From Prescottella agglutinans (GTDB lineage: Bacteria; Actinomycetota; Actinomycetes; Mycobacteriales; Mycobacteriaceae), in assembly GCF_004011865.1 (NCBI RefSeq), contig NZ_RKLP01000008.1, forward strand, positions 1 through 64,000: 64,000 bases of DNA, given 5' to 3'. This document shows, piece after piece, positions 30,160-38,629 of the stretch. The first letter of the stretch is position 1. Each line of letters starts with the position of its first letter. The translations under genes were made by a program, and so were the position numbers. The notes under the pieces are model-generated. The model made no database searches, was not told the DNA's origin, and saw only the letters and a list, made by a program, of their open reading frames with translations.

Positions 30160-31836
30160 ATGATCCGCGTCAGCGCCCTGATCGAAGCGATGGGCGGAGC
30201 CGTCCTTCGCCCCGTCGTTTCCGGTAGCCGCGACCACATCACGGACGTCACCCTCGTCGGCGGCGACGACACGGACCCCGGACATCCCGGGAACCTCGTC
30301 CTGGGTCTCGGTATCCGTACCGGCGCCGCCGCTGCCGAGCTCCTGCGCCGGTCCGCTCGGAGCGGGGCGAGCGCGGTGGTCCTCGAGGCGCCTGTAGCCG
30401 CCGACAAGGACGTCGTCGACGTCGCCACCGAGTTGGGCGTCGGGCTGATCGAGCTGCATCCACAGGTCACCTGGACACACCTGGTCTGGTTGACCCGGAG
30501 CATCCTCGACCATTCCACCGCGCTTGCCGGATCGGACGTGCGGCACGAGCCCAACGACTACGGCGAACTCTTCGCCTTTGCCGATGCCGCCGCCGCCATC
30601 GTTTCCGCTCCCGTCACTATCGAGGACGCGCACTCCCGTGTGCTCGCCTACTCCGAGCGCCAGGACACGGCCGACGCTGCCCGGATCTCCACGATCATCG
30701 GACGCCGCGTTCCAGAAGCGATCGTGCGGCACTTCCGGTCCCGCGGGGTCTTTCGACATCTGCAGGAGTCCGACGAGCCGATCCGCGTCGATGCCGGACC
30801 GGGCGGAGTTCTCCCGCGCCTGGTCATTCCGGTACGAGCCGGTCGGGAGCTCCTCGGTTCGATCTGGGCTGTGGACCCGGGACCCGTTCCGGAGGAACAG
30901 ATTCACGAACTGACCCGAACCGCGTCGGTGGTGGCATTGCACCTACTCCGGCTGCGTGCACAGGCCGGTGCCGCGCGGAGGATGACGGTCGACCGACTGC
31001 GGGCGGCACTGCTCACTCCGGACCACACAATCGAACTCACGTTGCCACCCGGCCCGTGGCGCGTCGCTGCTCTGGCGGCGACCGCGGGCGAGGAGCAGGC
31101 CGACTACCCGATCGAACTGTGGGACTCGATCCTGCGCCGTCACGGGTGGCCACAACCCATGCTCACGTCGATCGAGGACCTACCGATGGTGGTGGTCACC
31201 GCGGGCGGAGCTGCGAACACCGCCGGTAGCTGGAACTGGCTGCAGGCCGTGTTCTCCGAGTTGAATTCGGGTCACCGAGGTGCGGCGGCCCTCGCTGGTG
31301 CGCCCGCGCAGGAACCGGCAGAGCTCCCCCGATCACGCTCGGAAGCAGCCGAACTCGTTGTTCTGGCACGACGGGGACGGCTCGATGCACCGTCGGCGAG
31401 TTTCGAGGAGGCGTGGCACGAAGTCGTACTCGCACGGGCCTCCGCCGCAATGGTCACCGGACCTCCGTTGAGCGGTGGGCCTGTGCAGGCGCTGATCGTG
31501 CACGACCGTGAACGAGGGACGGAATTCGTCACCACCCTTGCTGCATTCCTCGTCAACTACGGCGAACCCAAGCGTGCCGCCGAGACGCTCCACGTACATC
31601 CGAACACCCTGCGCTACAGGATGAAACAGATAACCGACCTCACCGGATACGACCTGACGGATCCTCGACGCCGGCTCGCGGTGGCGCTCGCCCTCACCTC
31701 CGTCTCGGATCCCCGCAACCAGCCCGCGTGGCACCGCGGCACCACGGAAGCTTCGACCGGCACGCGGGCTGGCGACAGTTCCGAACCCAGTACTACTCAA
31801 CCCGACTCGCGCACACCTGAAAGGTCAGGACAATGA
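30160..31836 (+). CDS. PucR-family transcriptional regulator
   Basis: 558 residues. An N-terminal PucR-type sensory region is followed by a GAF-like segment (about 155-290). The C-terminal PucR helix-turn-helix reads FLVNYGEPKRAAETLHVHPNT, then LRYRMKQITDLTGYDL. Such proteins activate catabolic operons for purines, proline or other amino compounds; here the neighbours point to D-amino acids. ATG 30160 sits just after AGGAGAG; TTG 30139 is an alternative. It overlaps ridA by ATGA, giving a dadA-pucR-ridA unit. Confidence 0.85.
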   Translation: MIRVSALIEAMGGAVLRPVVSGSRDHITDVTLVGGDDTDPGHPGNLVLGLGIRTGAAAAELLRRSARSGASAVVLEAPVAADKDVVDVATELGVGLIELHPQVTWTHLVWLTRSILDHSTALAGSDVRHEPNDYGELFAFADAAAAIVSAPVTIEDAHSRVLAYSERQDTADAARISTIIGRRVPEAIVRHFRSRGVFRHLQESDEPIRVDAGPGGVLPRLVIPVRAGRELLGSIWAVDPGPVPEEQIHELTRTASVVALHLLRLRAQAGAARRMTVDRLRAALLTPDHTIELTLPPGPWRVAALAATAGEEQADYPIELWDSILRRHGWPQPMLTSIEDLPMVVVTAGGAANTAGSWNWLQAVFSELNSGHRGAAALAGAPAQEPAELPRSRSEAAELVVLARRGRLDAPSASFEEAWHEVVLARASAAMVTGPPLSGGPVQALIVHDRERGTEFVTTLAAFLVNYGEPKRAAETLHVHPNTLRYRMKQITDLTGYDLTDPRRRLAVALALTSVSDPRNQPAWHRGTTEASTGTRAGDSSEPSTTQPDSRTPERSGQ

Positions 31837-32315
31837 CGGTATCCCGCTCGTCCCACGCAGATCTCGGTCTTCGGAATCGCCTTCAGGAAATGGGCTGTCG
31901 ACTGCCGGATCTCCCGCCTGTGGCGGGCAGCTACCTTCCCGCGGTTCGCAGCGGATCGATTGTCTACACATCAGGCCAGCTTCCCGTTGCGTCGGGATCG
32001 CTACTGGCGGTGGGCAAGGTCGGCAGCGAGATCACGGAGGTGGAGGCGGCAGAGCTGGTCCGGACTTGCGTCCTCAACGCCCTGGCGGCGGTTGCGACCG
32101 TAGCGGAACTCGATTCGATCGTCCGGATTCTCAAGGTGACGGTCTTCGTTGCATCGGCACCCGGATTCAACCGACAAGCGCAGGTCGCCAATTCGGCCAG
32201 CGAGTTGCTGGAAACGATCGTCGGCAGTGGTCATGCCCGTAGCGCGGTCGGTGTCGCCGAGCTCCCCCTGAACGCACCGGTCGAGATCGAACTGGTCGCC
32301 GAAGTCCGCGGCTGA
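31833..32315 (+). CDS. RidA-family imine deaminase
   Basis: 160-residue YjgF/YER057c/UK114 protein that hydrolyses reactive enamine/imine intermediates. The core is about residues 28-158: GSIVYTSGQLPV, LDSIVRILKVTVFVAS, and RSAVGVAELPLNAPVEIELVA, in which the Arg is the substrate-carboxylate ligand. It starts within the pucR stop (ATGA). D-amino acid dehydrogenase releases imino acids, so a RidA enzyme downstream makes sense. The N-terminus is about 25 residues longer than classic RidA. Confidence 0.9.
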   Translation: MTVSRSSHADLGLRNRLQEMGCRLPDLPPVAGSYLPAVRSGSIVYTSGQLPVASGSLLAVGKVGSEITEVEAAELVRTCVLNALAAVATVAELDSIVRILKVTVFVASAPGFNRQAQVANSASELLETIVGSGHARSAVGVAELPLNAPVEIELVAEVRG

Positions 32316-32420
32316 TCAGCGGGGCCCCTATGAGATCGGTCCGGACAGCTGCCCGTCATGCTGGTTACACTCCCGATCAACGGGGGTAGGGGAACCCTCG
32401 ACAACGGGGAGGAAATGGGC

Positions 32421-32603
32421 ATGGGGGCAGCATCTTTCGTCAGGGACAAGGAATCGGTGCGGAAGTTCCTCACCGTCGCGGCTACGATCGTCGTCCCATA
32501 TGCACTCTGGCCATTGGTCATGGTCTGGGCTCTTCTGCACTTCGGTGCGCTCGGGGTGAAGCGTCTTGTGGCGAGCGATGAACCCCGGAGGGGCGGAATC
32601 TGA
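32421..32603 (+). CDS. Small single-helix membrane protein
   Basis: 60 residues: a polar start, one hydrophobic helix of about 25 residues (TIVVPYALWPLVMVWALLHF region), then a basic tail (KRLVASDEPRRGG). ATG 32421 is eight bases from GGGGAGG; ATG 32415 is too close to it. Function unknown. It ends one base before an upstream in-frame start of the next gene and may be co-transcribed with it. Confidence 0.6.
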   Translation: MGAASFVRDKESVRKFLTVAATIVVPYALWPLVMVWALLHFGALGVKRLVASDEPRRGGI

Positions 32604-32690
32604 TTGGTGCGGCGGTCGTCGAGCGCGGAACCGGGGTGGCACCCGCATGGCAGCATGGTCTTGATCAAGCACCATTGCAGGAAGGCTCTC

Positions 32691-33749
32691 ATGCGTCACA
32701 CAGCCGCGCGCACGCTCGGCATCGGCCTCACGGCCGCTGCGCTCGTCCTCTCTCCGGCCGTCGTGGTGCCGCTGGCCGCCGCCGCGCCGGACACGGGCCC
32801 GCTGGGCCTGGCGCCGATGGGCGTGGTTCCCGCGTCCGAGTCCGCCATCCAGCAGCAGTTCGGTGCTCCCGGACCGCACGCCGTCAGCCAGACCCGCACC
32901 ACGCAGGACTGCGTGGGCCTGACCGACCTGTACGTCCGCGTCTTGCGCCTCGGTTTCGACGTGCAGGACGAGGTGGAGTGCTTCGGCACCTTCCCCGACG
33001 CCGGCCTGCGCAGCCCCGTCGGCGCGGAGTTCTACTACCCCGAGGACATCGCGGAACTGGGCGCGCTGCCACTCGTGCTGTGGACGCCCGGCATCCTGGT
33101 CGAACCCGGAATCTACGACTCCACCGCCCGGTACCTCGCGAGCCACGGCTACGTCGTCGCGGTCAACTACTCGCTCGTCAACTGGTTCGGCCTCACCCAC
33201 GAGATGGGTGCGCAGGCCGCGGCGGCGGCGAACGTCGACGCGACCAGTCCGCTGCACGGCCACATCGATCTCGCGCGGACGGTCGTCGCGGGACATTCCG
33301 CCGGTGGCGGCTCGGCGCTGGTCTCCGGCGGTCGCCTGCAGGGGGTCGGGCAGCAGTTCGCCCCGGAGTTCCGCGTCGTCGGCGCCCTCGCGATCGAACC
33401 CGGACCCGCGACCCTCGGCGTCGGCGTGCCACCGTCGGCGGTGCCGACCCTGATCGTCACCGGCAGTTCGGATTTCATCGTGCACCCCTCGGGCTGGCCC
33501 GCGCTCGTCCAGTATCCGCAGGTGCAGGCCCCCGCGTGGCTCACGACGGTCCGTGGTGCGAGCCACGGAAAACCCATGGACGGCCCCGGCAACTCGGTGT
33601 TCCCGGCCCTCGAGGTCGCGTTCCTCGACTACGTGACGAAGGATTCGGCCGACGCGGCGCAGGTTTTCGTCGGCCCCGACTACGCCCTCGCCACCGACGG
33701 CGCCCTCGTGAACACCCACCGCAACGCCCAGGCCGACGCACTGGGCTAG
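32691..33749 (+). CDS. Secreted alpha/beta hydrolase (lipase/cutinase-like)
   Basis: 352 residues with a signal peptide (MRHTAARTLGIGLTAAALVL, cleavage near AAAAP). The nucleophile elbow is GHSAGGGSAL, the acid is probably Asp in TGSSDFIVHP and the base His in RGASHGKPM. The layout is that of PET-hydrolase/cutinase-like or Streptomyces-type lipases, but with an unusual 60-residue segment before the core. ATG 32691 is preceded by CAGGAAGG; the longer frame from 32604 would bury the signal peptide. Confidence 0.8.
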   Translation: MRHTAARTLGIGLTAAALVLSPAVVVPLAAAAPDTGPLGLAPMGVVPASESAIQQQFGAPGPHAVSQTRTTQDCVGLTDLYVRVLRLGFDVQDEVECFGTFPDAGLRSPVGAEFYYPEDIAELGALPLVLWTPGILVEPGIYDSTARYLASHGYVVAVNYSLVNWFGLTHEMGAQAAAAANVDATSPLHGHIDLARTVVAGHSAGGGSALVSGGRLQGVGQQFAPEFRVVGALAIEPGPATLGVGVPPSAVPTLIVTGSSDFIVHPSGWPALVQYPQVQAPAWLTTVRGASHGKPMDGPGNSVFPALEVAFLDYVTKDSADAAQVFVGPDYALATDGALVNTHRNAQADALG

Positions 33750-33792
33750 GGCCTGCCCGACGAGCACGGCGAGAAGGTGCAGTATCTCGGGC

Positions 33793-34293
33793 ATGGGATT
33801 CTCGCTGATCTTCGTACGCGTCCAGGGAGACGAGCAGCGCGACGCGGATCGCGATGCCGTCGCCGCCTTCCTCGGGGCGCGCGGCCTGCGCGCGGCGGAA
33901 AGCGACGGCCGGGGTTCGCTTCTCGTCGACGCGGACGGGCGGGCGCTGTCGTTCGACGGGTACTGGACCGACCTGCACCTCGACCCGCTCGATCAGGAGG
34001 AGCCGCTGAGCGGTGGGATCGATCACGCCTCCCTGTCCGACGAGGAAACGACGTTCATCTACGAGCTGTGCGTCGCGGCGGGGTTCCTCATCGCCAATCC
34101 GCAGGGCAACCCGACCTATCTCGTCCCCGGCGCCAACCATGCGCCGGAAGACGTGCCGGATCCGGAGGACGTGGACTGGGTGAACAGCGCCGCCGAGCTG
34201 CGGCGGGCGCTCGCCGGAGGGTTCGACGACTTCCGCGAGTGGCGTGACCGCGTGGTCGCGCAGTACGCGGATGGGCCGGCCGACGGCGAGTAG
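33793..34293 (+). CDS. Conserved hypothetical protein
   Basis: 166 residues, acidic, no signal peptide or membrane helix. Starts MGFSLIFVRVQGDEQRDAD. A middle region rich in Leu/Asp (DGYWTDLHLDPLDQEEP) and a C-terminus with DVDWVNSAAELRRALAGGF are its landmarks. I do not recognise the family. It lies between the secreted hydrolase and another unknown of similar size on the same strand. Confidence 0.65.
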   Translation: MGFSLIFVRVQGDEQRDADRDAVAAFLGARGLRAAESDGRGSLLVDADGRALSFDGYWTDLHLDPLDQEEPLSGGIDHASLSDEETTFIYELCVAAGFLIANPQGNPTYLVPGANHAPEDVPDPEDVDWVNSAAELRRALAGGFDDFREWRDRVVAQYADGPADGE

Positions 34294-34356
34294 CGGGCGG
34301 CGCACGGCGGCTACTCGACCCGGGGAACCGCTGCCCCCGGTCGCTAGGCTGTCGCA

Positions 34357-34815
34357 ATGTCGATGAACTTCATGCTGGGCTTCGTGCCGAAGACCGACCT
34401 CGCGGCCTTCGGAGTCGAGGCCGAATCGACCATCGATTTCGATGGTGCGAGCCGCAGCACGGCGGCCGGGCCGTCGGCTGCACAGGTCGGCGCGCATGTG
34501 CTGCTCGTGGATCCCGGTCTCGATCTCCAGCAGCTTCTGCAGCGCTCCTCGCCGCCCGCGGGAACGGTGCTCGTCACTCTCGGTGGCACGAGCGACGTCT
34601 ACGTGATCCAATCGTTCGGCGATGATCCCCGCCTCCGCGTGCTCGCCGAGCGCGAGGTCGCCGAGGACCTCGGCGCCCCGATCGCTGCCGAGGCGGTGTT
34701 CGAGACCGAGGACGACCCGGAGGACGCCCACCTGGAGTTCGTCTGTCGCCTCGCCGGGATCACGGTCGAGGAGCTGTGGAATCTCGAGTGGGCGCCGCTC
34801 GCGTTCGGTCGCTGA
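34357..34815 (+). CDS. Conserved hypothetical protein
   Basis: 152 residues, acidic and cytoplasmic by composition. Begins MSMNFMLGFVPKTDLAAFG and ends with GITVEELWNLEWAPLAFGR. The central TVLVTLGGTSDVYVIQSF looks like beta strands. The acidic, compact form and closeness in size to its neighbour recall immunity or adaptor proteins, but no toxin or partner is seen. Function unknown. Confidence 0.65.
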   Translation: MSMNFMLGFVPKTDLAAFGVEAESTIDFDGASRSTAAGPSAAQVGAHVLLVDPGLDLQQLLQRSSPPAGTVLVTLGGTSDVYVIQSFGDDPRLRVLAEREVAEDLGAPIAAEAVFETEDDPEDAHLEFVCRLAGITVEELWNLEWAPLAFGR

Positions 34816-34849
34816 GGCTCAGTTCCGCCCGCGCCGAGTCACCCGGCCA

Positions 34850-35821
34850 TCAGGTCGGTGTCAGCCCCCACCGCGCGGCGGTCGCCGCCGCGGCGGTCCG
34901 GTTGGGCGCGTCGATCTTGCGCAGGATGCGCTCCAGATGGGTCGCGACGGTGGCGGGGCCGATCCGTAGGTGCGCGGCGATCGCGCTGTTGGAGGCGCCG
35001 GTCGGCAGCAGCGCGAGCACCTCCGCCTCGCGGGCGGTCAACCCCATCGGCGGATCGTCAGGGCGGCACACCACCAGGGTGCCGCCGGACCGGACCGGAT
35101 CCATCCGCACCCGCAGCACCGGGCCCGCACCGACGAAGACGAAGTCCCCGGACCGATCCGACGCCGTGACCTGGTGGGCAGCCCGGCCACCCGGCGTCCC
35201 CGCACGGAACAACTCGGTCGGCGCGCCGGCGGTCATCGCGCGGACCGCACCGTCGGCGGCGACGACCAGAACCGAGTCGGCGGGGCCCATGCGCGGCGGC
35301 GCGGGTGCCCGTCGCGCCAGCGGGTCCAGTGCCGCGGCCAGCACGTCGCTGAGCAGGGTGACTGTCGCGACCGAGAGTTCGTCGAACCGGTGCCCGCCCG
35401 TGGTGCTCATGTTGAGCATGCCGATGTAGCGCCCGTCCCGCGCGTGGAGGCACTGGCTGAGCCCGTCGCTGAACTTGTTGACGAAGATCGACTCGAAGAC
35501 CGGCCCGGTCCGCATCCGCGCGGGAACGTCGAAGAGCCGCATCGGAAGTCCGCGTTCCCGCAGTTGCGCGAACAGCGGATGCAGGGGCATGCACCTGTTC
35601 ACCACGTCGATGGAGTCCGAGGGGTAGCCCAGGCTCGCGCTGGTGCGGTGCGCGCCTGCGACGGGATCCCACCACGACAGTGCCGCGTACTGGTACGGCA
35701 CCGCCTCGGCGAGTTCGAACAGGGCTCGGGCGACGGAGATCTCGGCCGATTCGTTGGACACCGATTCGAGGGCGTTCCGCAGCCGCCGGGCCGCCTGCAA
35801 CCGGTCTGCCAGGACATCCAT
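34850..35821 (-). CDS. LuxR-family transcriptional regulator
   Basis: 323 residues. The C-terminal LuxR DNA-binding domain reads GLTAREAEVLALLPTGASNS, IAAHLRIGPATVATHLERIL (about residues 258-305). The N-terminal part, about 20-180, looks GAF/autoinducer-like with PHxxSALSWW-type aromatic residues, and could bind a small ligand. Start ATG 35821; the frame continues open for another 1.3 kb opposite the amidase, which is antisense. Divergent from the amidase with 177 bp between, so it probably regulates that gene. Confidence 0.82.
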   Translation of the reverse strand: MDVLADRLQAARRLRNALESVSNESAEISVARALFELAEAVPYQYAALSWWDPVAGAHRTSASLGYPSDSIDVVNRCMPLHPLFAQLRERGLPMRLFDVPARMRTGPVFESIFVNKFSDGLSQCLHARDGRYIGMLNMSTTGGHRFDELSVATVTLLSDVLAAALDPLARRAPAPPRMGPADSVLVVAADGAVRAMTAGAPTELFRAGTPGGRAAHQVTASDRSGDFVFVGAGPVLRVRMDPVRSGGTLVVCRPDDPPMGLTAREAEVLALLPTGASNSAIAAHLRIGPATVATHLERILRKIDAPNRTAAAATAARWGLTPT

Positions 35822-35998
35822 GACGCGAGTATGCCCCACGTCACATCTCGGCCCGGAGCGGTGGCCCGCAGTGGTCCGCGGGGCGCGCGGATTGTCGCGG
35901 TGGGTCGTGCTGTCCGCATCCGTCGATCGACGGATCCGGCGACGTTCCGGGGCACCTACGTTCACAGCTCCAGCGATGAACGAACCACGGAGGTTGCC

Positions 35999-37435
35999 AT
36001 GGAAATCGTCGATTACGCCTCGCGGGACGCGACCGAACTCGCGGAGCTGATCGCCACCGGCGAGGTCAGCGCCGCGGAGGTACAGGCTGCGGCCGCCGCC
36101 GCGATCGACCAGGTGGAGCCGGAGTTGGGTGCGGTCGCCGGAGAGCGGTTCGCGCAGCCGCTCGACCACGACGCGTCCGGGCCCTTCCGCGGTGTGCCGT
36201 TCGCCATCAAGGACCTGATCACCCACGCTGCCGGGGTGCCGCAGCGCAACGGCAGCCGCCTGTTCGGTCCCGGAATCGAGCACTCGTACGACAACGCGCT
36301 GATGACGCGATTCCGCCGAGCCGGCCTGGCAACGATGGCGGTCACGACCTCTCCCGAACTCGGGTTCAACGCGACGACCGAGGCCCTCGCCTACGGCCGT
36401 CCCACGCGGAATCCGTGGGATCCGACGCGGAGCCCGGGCGGTTCGAGTGGCGGGTCCGCCGCGCTGGTCGCGGCCGGCGCCCTGCCGTTCGCCCACGCGA
36501 ACGACGGCGGCGGCTCGATCCGCATCCCGGCGGGCGCATGCGGCCTCGTCGGGTTGAAGCCGAGCCGCGGCCGTGTCACCGCCGGCCCCGACTACGGCGA
36601 CCCGCTCCTGGGGCTGGGCATCGAATTCGCCGTCACCCGCACGGTGCGGGACTGCGCGGCGCTGTTCGACGCGGTGCACGGATCGGAACCGGGGGACAAG
36701 TACCTGTTCCCCGCGGAGGACGCGTCGTTCGGCGAACTGATCACCCGGGGCTCGCGCCCGCTGCGGATCGCCTTCAGCACGGTCCCGTACGACTCGAGTC
36801 GCCCAGTTGATCCGGAATGCGTTCGGGCGGTGACCGATACGGCCGCCAAGCTCGCCGAGCTGGGCCATCACGTCGAGGAGGCGTCGCCGCGCATCGATGC
36901 GGCCGCATTCGACAAGGCCAGCCTCGACGCGTGGTGCAGCTTCCTCGGCGACACCGTGGCCACGACCGCCGAGCTGGGGGGATTCACCCCCGGCCGCGAG
37001 CACCTCGAGGCGACGACCCTCGCGTGCGCCGAGTACGGCTCGACCCTCAGCGCCCGCGACATCTTCGCCGCCGAACACCAGTTCAACATCGCCCGGCGCG
37101 AGGTCGCCCGCTTCCTCACCGGATACGACGTGTTCCTGACGCCCACCTCCGCGCGGCCGAATCTGCCCCTCGGGCACCTGAACGCCGACGACGACTCCCT
37201 CGATGCCGCCGGTTGGTACAACCGGATCTTCGAGTACGCGCCCTTCACCGGCCTGTTCAATGCGACTGGCAATCCCGGGATCTCGCTACCCCTCGCCGAA
37301 TCGAGCCAGGGCTGGCCGATCGGCCTGCAGTTCGTCGGCCGATACGGCGACGAGGCCACCCTGCTCGCGCTCGCCGCGGATCTGGAGCGGGCGATGCCGT
37401 GGTCGGCCCGGCGCCCGGGGATCTACGCGCACTGA
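35999..37435 (+). CDS. Amidase (amidase-signature family)
   Basis: 478-residue amidase-signature hydrolase. The Ser-cisSer-Lys triad is visible: Lys in [15 protein letters not shown], the Gly/Ser-rich [15 protein letters not shown] with the cis-Ser and nucleophilic Ser, and [18 protein letters not shown]. It cleaves amide bonds; it lacks the GatB/GatC partners and the length of GatA, so it is probably a catabolic amidase (substrate unknown). ACGGAGG stands 5 bases before ATG 35999. Divergent LuxR regulator upstream. Confidence 0.88.
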   Translation: MEIVDYASRDATELAELIATGEVSAAEVQAAAAAAIDQVEPELGAVAGERFAQPLDHDASGPFRGVPFAIKDLITHAAGVPQRNGSRLFGPGIEHSYDNALMTRFRRAGLATMAVTTSPELGFNATTEALAYGRPTRNPWDPTRSPGGSSGGSAALVAAGALPFAHANDGGGSIRIPAGACGLVGLKPSRGRVTAGPDYGDPLLGLGIEFAVTRTVRDCAALFDAVHGSEPGDKYLFPAEDASFGELITRGSRPLRIAFSTVPYDSSRPVDPECVRAVTDTAAKLAELGHHVEEASPRIDAAAFDKASLDAWCSFLGDTVATTAELGGFTPGREHLEATTLACAEYGSTLSARDIFAAEHQFNIARREVARFLTGYDVFLTPTSARPNLPLGHLNADDDSLDAAGWYNRIFEYAPFTGLFNATGNPGISLPLAESSQGWPIGLQFVGRYGDEATLLALAADLERAMPWSARRPGIYAH

Positions 37436-37445
37436 GCCGGTCGGT

Positions 37446-38039
37446 TCAGTCGGCGGCCGGGCGGTAGGTGCACACGAGCACACCGGTGCCCGTGGTGACC
37501 GACGAGACCAGCTCGAGCCGCCGCTGGACGCCGTCGTCGAAGAAGATACGCTTGCCGCCGCCGAGGAGCACCGGCTCGATCATCAGCAGCAGCTCGTCGA
37601 CCAGGCCCTCGCGCAGCAGGGTGTGCACGAGCGTGGTGCTGCCCATCACCGACAGGTCGCCGCCCTCGGTGTCCCGCAGCTTCCGGATCTCGGCGACGGC
37701 GTCGCTGCCGGGGATGCGGGTGGTGTTGGACCACGTCAGCTGGTCCTCGGTGAGGGTGTCGGTCACGACGTACTTGCGGATGTTGTTCATGTGGTCGGCG
37801 AACGGGTCACCGGCCCGCTCCGGCCACGCCGCCGCCATCGTCTGCCACGTCCGCCGACCGAACAGCAGCGCCTCGGTCTTCTCGGCGGCGGCGCCGATCG
37901 CCCCGCCCATCACCTCGACGTCGAAGTACGGGTGGGACCAGCCGCCGTGCGCGAATCCGCCGTCGGTGTCCTCCTCGGGTCCACCGGGTGCCTGCACGAC
38001 GCCGTCCAGGCTCATGAACTCACTGACCACGACCCTCAC
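37446..38039 (-). CDS. Dihydrofolate-reductase-like (RibD C-terminal) protein
   Basis: 197 residues, RibD_C/DHFR-like reductase fold. Signatures: VVVSEFMSLDGVVQAPGG at the N-terminus, ALLFGRRTWQTMAAAWP, GGDLSVMGSTTLVHTLL and EPVLLGGGKRIF. Many such proteins in actinomycetes are stand-alone and of unknown substrate, probably NADPH reductases. The GTG start 38039 has GGAGAAG about five bases upstream; the longer frame to 38426 runs across the neighbouring peptide gene and is rejected. Confidence 0.85.
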   Translation of the reverse strand: MRVVVSEFMSLDGVVQAPGGPEEDTDGGFAHGGWSHPYFDVEVMGGAIGAAAEKTEALLFGRRTWQTMAAAWPERAGDPFADHMNNIRKYVVTDTLTEDQLTWSNTTRIPGSDAVAEIRKLRDTEGGDLSVMGSTTLVHTLLREGLVDELLLMIEPVLLGGGKRIFFDDGVQRRLELVSSVTTGTGVLVCTYRPAAD

Positions 38040-38234
38040 GGGCTTCTCCTTCGTCTCGACGTTCTCTCGGTGATGCAGACCGGCGAACCTCCCGAAACTC
38101 ATCGACAACGCGTCGATGTCGACGAGGACGCCCGGCGTTCGCCCCAGTCTCCCTTCCGAAGCGCGTGTCGTTCGGCACGACGCGCTGCAGGTGTTCGACC
38201 ACGCCGGCGGGCTGAGGCTGAGCGCCTGAACCGA

Positions 38235-38271
38235 CCTGTGGGGCTGCACACCGCGTGTGCAGCCCCACAGG
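38235..38271 (-). terminator. Strong hairpin after the micro-peptide gene
   Basis: A perfect 17-bp stem, CCTGTGGGGCTGCACAC / GTGTGCAGCCCCACAGG, with a CGC loop. It starts 14 bp after the stop of the 30-residue peptide gene (minus strand). No T-tract follows, as is common for actinobacterial terminators. Confidence 0.75.
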
Positions 38272-38284
38272 CGACTTCGGGCGC

Positions 38285-38377
38285 TTACGAGACGCCGAGT
38301 GAGCCGCTGAAGAAGTCGAGAGCGCCGAACAGATCGGAGAATGCGCCGAAGAACTCGGACAGGTAGCTCAGGTCCAC
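38285..38377 (-). CDS. 30-residue amphipathic peptide, PorA/PorH-like candidate
   Basis: GTG start at 38377, TAA stop at 38285. GAAAGG lies ten bases before the start and a 17-bp hairpin follows the stop, so the gene has complete signals despite its size. The product begins MDLSYLSEFFGAFSDLF and continues with Phe/Leu/Gly-rich residues to a Ser-containing end, with no basic residue: an acidic amphipathic helix without a signal peptide. Corynebacterial pore-forming PorH/PorA peptides share these traits (PorH, as I recall, also begins MDLS). The pore-former assignment is inference. Confidence 0.62.
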   Translation of the reverse strand: MDLSYLSEFFGAFSDLFGALDFFSGSLGVS

Positions 38378-38404
38378 GGTTGTACGCCTTTCGGTCGAAT
38401 AATG

Positions 38405-38428
38405 TTGCGCGGTTGCGCATTTGCATGG
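38405..38428. repeat. Triple tandem 8-bp repeat
   Basis: TTGCGCGG, TTGCGCAT, TTGCATGG in perfect register, 28 bp upstream of the micro-peptide start. It falls at the -35/operator distance for that gene, which suggests a regulator-binding array. Confidence 0.5.
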
Positions 38429-38461
38429 TTCACCGCGAACCTGAGCGTCCGGTTGGGTGCA

Positions 38462-38479
38462 TCTGGCAGGTTTCTGGCA
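38462..38479 (+). promoter_or_regulatory. Direct repeat TCTGGCA-N4-TCTGGCA
   Basis: Two identical heptamers, 11 bp apart start to start (one helical turn), the geometry of OmpR-family response-regulator sites. It lies between the micro-peptide gene (85 bp) and the VTC operon (150 bp). A near-identical copy lies upstream of the 5'-nucleotidase at 43781-43798. Confidence 0.55.
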
Positions 38480-38547
38480 ATGCGCGCGGCAACCGCCGGC
38501 CCGGGAAGGGGTCGGCTTTACTCATTCATTCCCAGCTGATTGCCAGA

Positions 38548-38575
38548 CTTCTGGGAAGTTCTCGGAAGGTTCACC
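38548..38575 (+). promoter_or_regulatory. Tandem PHO-box-like repeats before the VTC operon
   Basis: CTTCTGG, GTTCTCG and GTTCACC units begin at 38548, 38558 and 38569, spaced by 10 and 11 bp. GTTCACC is the unit of actinobacterial PhoP/PHO boxes. It lies 55-82 bp upstream of the polyphosphate-polymerase-domain gene. Regulator assignment is inference. Confidence 0.4.
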
Positions 38576-38629
38576 GGCTGTAGTGGTGGCGTTCATCTGC
38601 CCTTACGACCGCCAGGAGACCGCCATCCG

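Noticed and set aside
38040-38234. Extension or remnant gene upstream of the DHFR-like protein
   Set aside because: Frames here are open but show no conserved sequence, and a good GTG start with ribosome site exists at 38039.
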